Source: CBDCFL01 sp965216135
Lineage (GTDB): Bacteria; Pseudomonadota; Alphaproteobacteria; Rhodobacterales; Rhodobacteraceae
DNA: 25,083 bases
Direction of reading: 5' to 3'
Assembly: GCA_965216135.1 (NCBI GenBank)
Contig: CBDCFL010000011.1
Span: 1-25,083, forward strand
Positions within the stretch are counted from its first letter, which is position 1, and every line of letters starts with the position of its first letter. Below the pieces are notes generated by a model. It did no database searches, was not told the origin of the DNA, and saw nothing but the letters and a program-made list of their open reading frames with translations. Position numbers and translations under genes: made by a program. Positions 23,743 to 25,083 of the stretch are shown here, piece by piece.

Positions 23743-25002
23743 ATGTGCGCCAAGCTCGTTAAGGTATCGCCGCTCGCACCAGCTGGGGGCTTTCCGCCAT
23801 TGCCGGTCATCGACGGCGTTCGATTTGGCGCAGCAGCGGTCGGCGTCAAATACCAGGACCGCACGGATGTGATGCTGGCCGAGCTGGCACCGGGCACGGC
23901 ACTGGCGGGGGTTTTCACTCAGTCGGCCACCCGCGCGGCTCCGGTATTGGATTGCCAGGCCAAATTGTCCGCCTGTGGCGGGCGGCTGCCGGACGGCGGT
24001 GCGATCCTGGTCAATTCCGGCAATGCCAACGTATTTACCGGCCAAGCAGGTGACCGCTCGGTTGCGCGCATCTCGGCAGCCGTGGCCTACATATTGGATT
24101 TGCCGCAGGAATCGGTGTTTACCGCGTCAACGGGCGTCATCGGCGAGGTCTTACCCGACAACCGGATCGTCGCCGGCTTGGATGGTCTGCGCGCGGCCCT
24201 GTCACCGGATGGCAGCCAAGATGCCGCCCGGGCGATCATGACCACTGATACGTTCGCCAAGGGCGCCGCCGCAGAAATAGTGACTGAGCAGGCGCATATT
24301 CGCATTTCCGGTTTCGCCAAGGGCTCTGGCATGATCGCGCCGGACATGGCGACGATGCTGGCTTATATATTCACCGATGCTGCAATTGAGCCTGCGGTGC
24401 TGCAATCTATGCTGGCACGGGCAAATGGGCAGACCTTTAACTGCATCACCGTCGATAGCGACACATCGACCTCTGACACGCTGCTTGTCGCTGCGACCGG
24501 ACGCGCAAGCAATCCGACCATCGCTAGCGTCGACACGGAACTCGGTTGTCTGTTCGCAGCCCGGCTCGAAGATGTGATGCTGGCGCTTGCCCATCAGGTC
24601 GTGCGCGATGGCGAGGGGGCAAGCAAGTTCGTCGAAATTGCTGTGACCGGTGCTGTCGACGAGACGGACGCAAAAAAGGTCGCCTTTGCCACCGCCAACT
24701 CGCCGCTGGTCAAGACCGCCATCGCGGGCGAGGATCCGAACTGGGGCCGCATCGTCATGGCGGTGGGCAAATCCGGTGCCCGTGCTGACCGTGACCGCCT
24801 GACGATACGCTTTGGCGACATCCTGGTTGCCGAACGTGGCTGGGTAAGTCCCTCGTATCGCGAAGAGGCCGGCGCAGAATATATGAAGCAGCAAGAGTTG
24901 CGAATCGCCATCGATCTGGGCCTCGGCGACGGCCAGGCAAAGGTCTGGACCTGCGATCTGAGCCACGGCTACATCTCGATCAACGCCGATTACCGCTCAT
25001 GA
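23743..25002 (+). CDS. argJ: Bifunctional ornithine acetyltransferase / N-acetylglutamate synthase
   Basis: Arginine biosynthesis: moves acetyl from N-acetylornithine to glutamate and, in bifunctional forms, makes N-acetylglutamate from acetyl-CoA. The precursor self-cleaves before the catalytic threonine T204, here in KGSGMIAPDMA-TML. Other landmarks: GVKYQDRTDVMLAELAPGT, LVNSGNANVFTG, ASTGVIGEVLP and EDPNWGRIVMAVGKSG. It ends DLSHGYISINADYRS. 419 residues, a little above the usual 405-410. ATG 23743 has GGGG about nine bases upstream. Its TGA overlaps the next ATG (ATGA at 24999-25002), indicating coupling. Confidence 0.96.
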   Translation: MCAKLVKVSPLAPAGGFPPLPVIDGVRFGAAAVGVKYQDRTDVMLAELAPGTALAGVFTQSATRAAPVLDCQAKLSACGGRLPDGGAILVNSGNANVFTGQAGDRSVARISAAVAYILDLPQESVFTASTGVIGEVLPDNRIVAGLDGLRAALSPDGSQDAARAIMTTDTFAKGAAAEIVTEQAHIRISGFAKGSGMIAPDMATMLAYIFTDAAIEPAVLQSMLARANGQTFNCITVDSDTSTSDTLLVAATGRASNPTIASVDTELGCLFAARLEDVMLALAHQVVRDGEGASKFVEIAVTGAVDETDAKKVAFATANSPLVKTAIAGEDPNWGRIVMAVGKSGARADRDRLTIRFGDILVAERGWVSPSYREEAGAEYMKQQELRIAIDLGLGDGQAKVWTCDLSHGYISINADYRS

Positions 25003-25083
25003 ACACGGTTCTGGTTGCTGCGGTCGCCCTGATCGACCGCGATGGCCGGGTGCTTTTGGCCAAGCGGCCCCCGGGCCGGCCAA
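24999..25083 (+). CDS. mutT: MutT/Nudix-type NTP pyrophosphohydrolase (5' part only)
   Basis: ATG 24999 overlaps the argJ stop. The 28 codons present read MNTVLVAAVALIDRDGRVLL then AKRPPGRP, the first strand and loop of 8-oxo-dGTP diphosphatase (MutT). The Nudix box would lie beyond the right edge, so the call rests on N-terminal similarity and on the argJ-mutT gene order. Confidence 0.75.
   Translation, partial: MNTVLVAAVALIDRDGRVLLAKRPPGRP

Noticed and set aside
1..25083. CRISPR array, tRNA, rRNA, toxin-antitoxin or known defence genes
   Set aside because: I looked for short regular repeats, tRNA-like clover sequence and small paired genes and saw none.

Overview
The window looks like a chromosomal segment of an alphaproteobacterium, most likely Rhodobacterales (Roseobacter-type). 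The evidence is moderately high GC, the block secA / parvulin / argJ / mutT, a dnaK-dnaJ pair behind an alphaproteobacterial RpoH-type promoter, and a surface-polysaccharide cluster with a GT14 'core-2' glycosyltransferase. No rRNA, tRNA, CRISPR array or phage gene was seen.

Layout. (i) 1-7243, read on the minus strand as galU > galE > GT2 copy 2 > GT2 copy 1 > GT14. This is a nucleotide-sugar and surface-glycan cluster in decay. galE has a premature TGA. Both GT2 paralogues carry a one-base frameshift. GT2 copy 1 is also split by two abutting IS630-family elements, A (1267-2428) and B (2432-3596). (ii) 7527-10069: kdsB and cysQ (minus, overlapping) diverge from a KpsM-like ABC permease. (iii) 10090-14860: alkB (minus), then dnaK, dnaJ and radC (plus), all apparently intact. 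(iv) 14873-19989: one minus-strand gene for a secreted substrate-binding-like/OmpA fusion, cut into three pieces. An IS30-family element (15268-17643) sits in it, and that element is itself interrupted by IS630 element C (16066-17225). Near its 5' end lies IS630 element D (18397-19558), which differs from A at only two positions that I could find. (v) 20004-25083: secA (minus), then a parvulin-type PPIase, argJ and the start of a mutT-like gene (plus).

The insertions can be undone on paper. Taking each IS630-like element as TACC...GGTA and removing it with one copy of a flanking 3-bp TAA or TTA puts the split codons back together at all three loci. That implies a 3-bp TWA target duplication rather than the TA usually quoted for IS630. 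All four IS630 copies keep a run of 7-8 A at the junction between the DNA-binding and DDE halves of the transposase. In copy C the run is one base short and the transposase is split into two frames.

Overall this looks like a lineage, or an assembly, in which housekeeping genes are intact while cell-surface genes are being lost through IS insertion, a nonsense mutation and homopolymer-length changes. That would fit early genome reduction or relaxed selection on the envelope, but some single-base changes could be sequencing error. I did not find a convincing new defence or biosynthetic system. The notable content is the IS biology and the pattern of gene decay.
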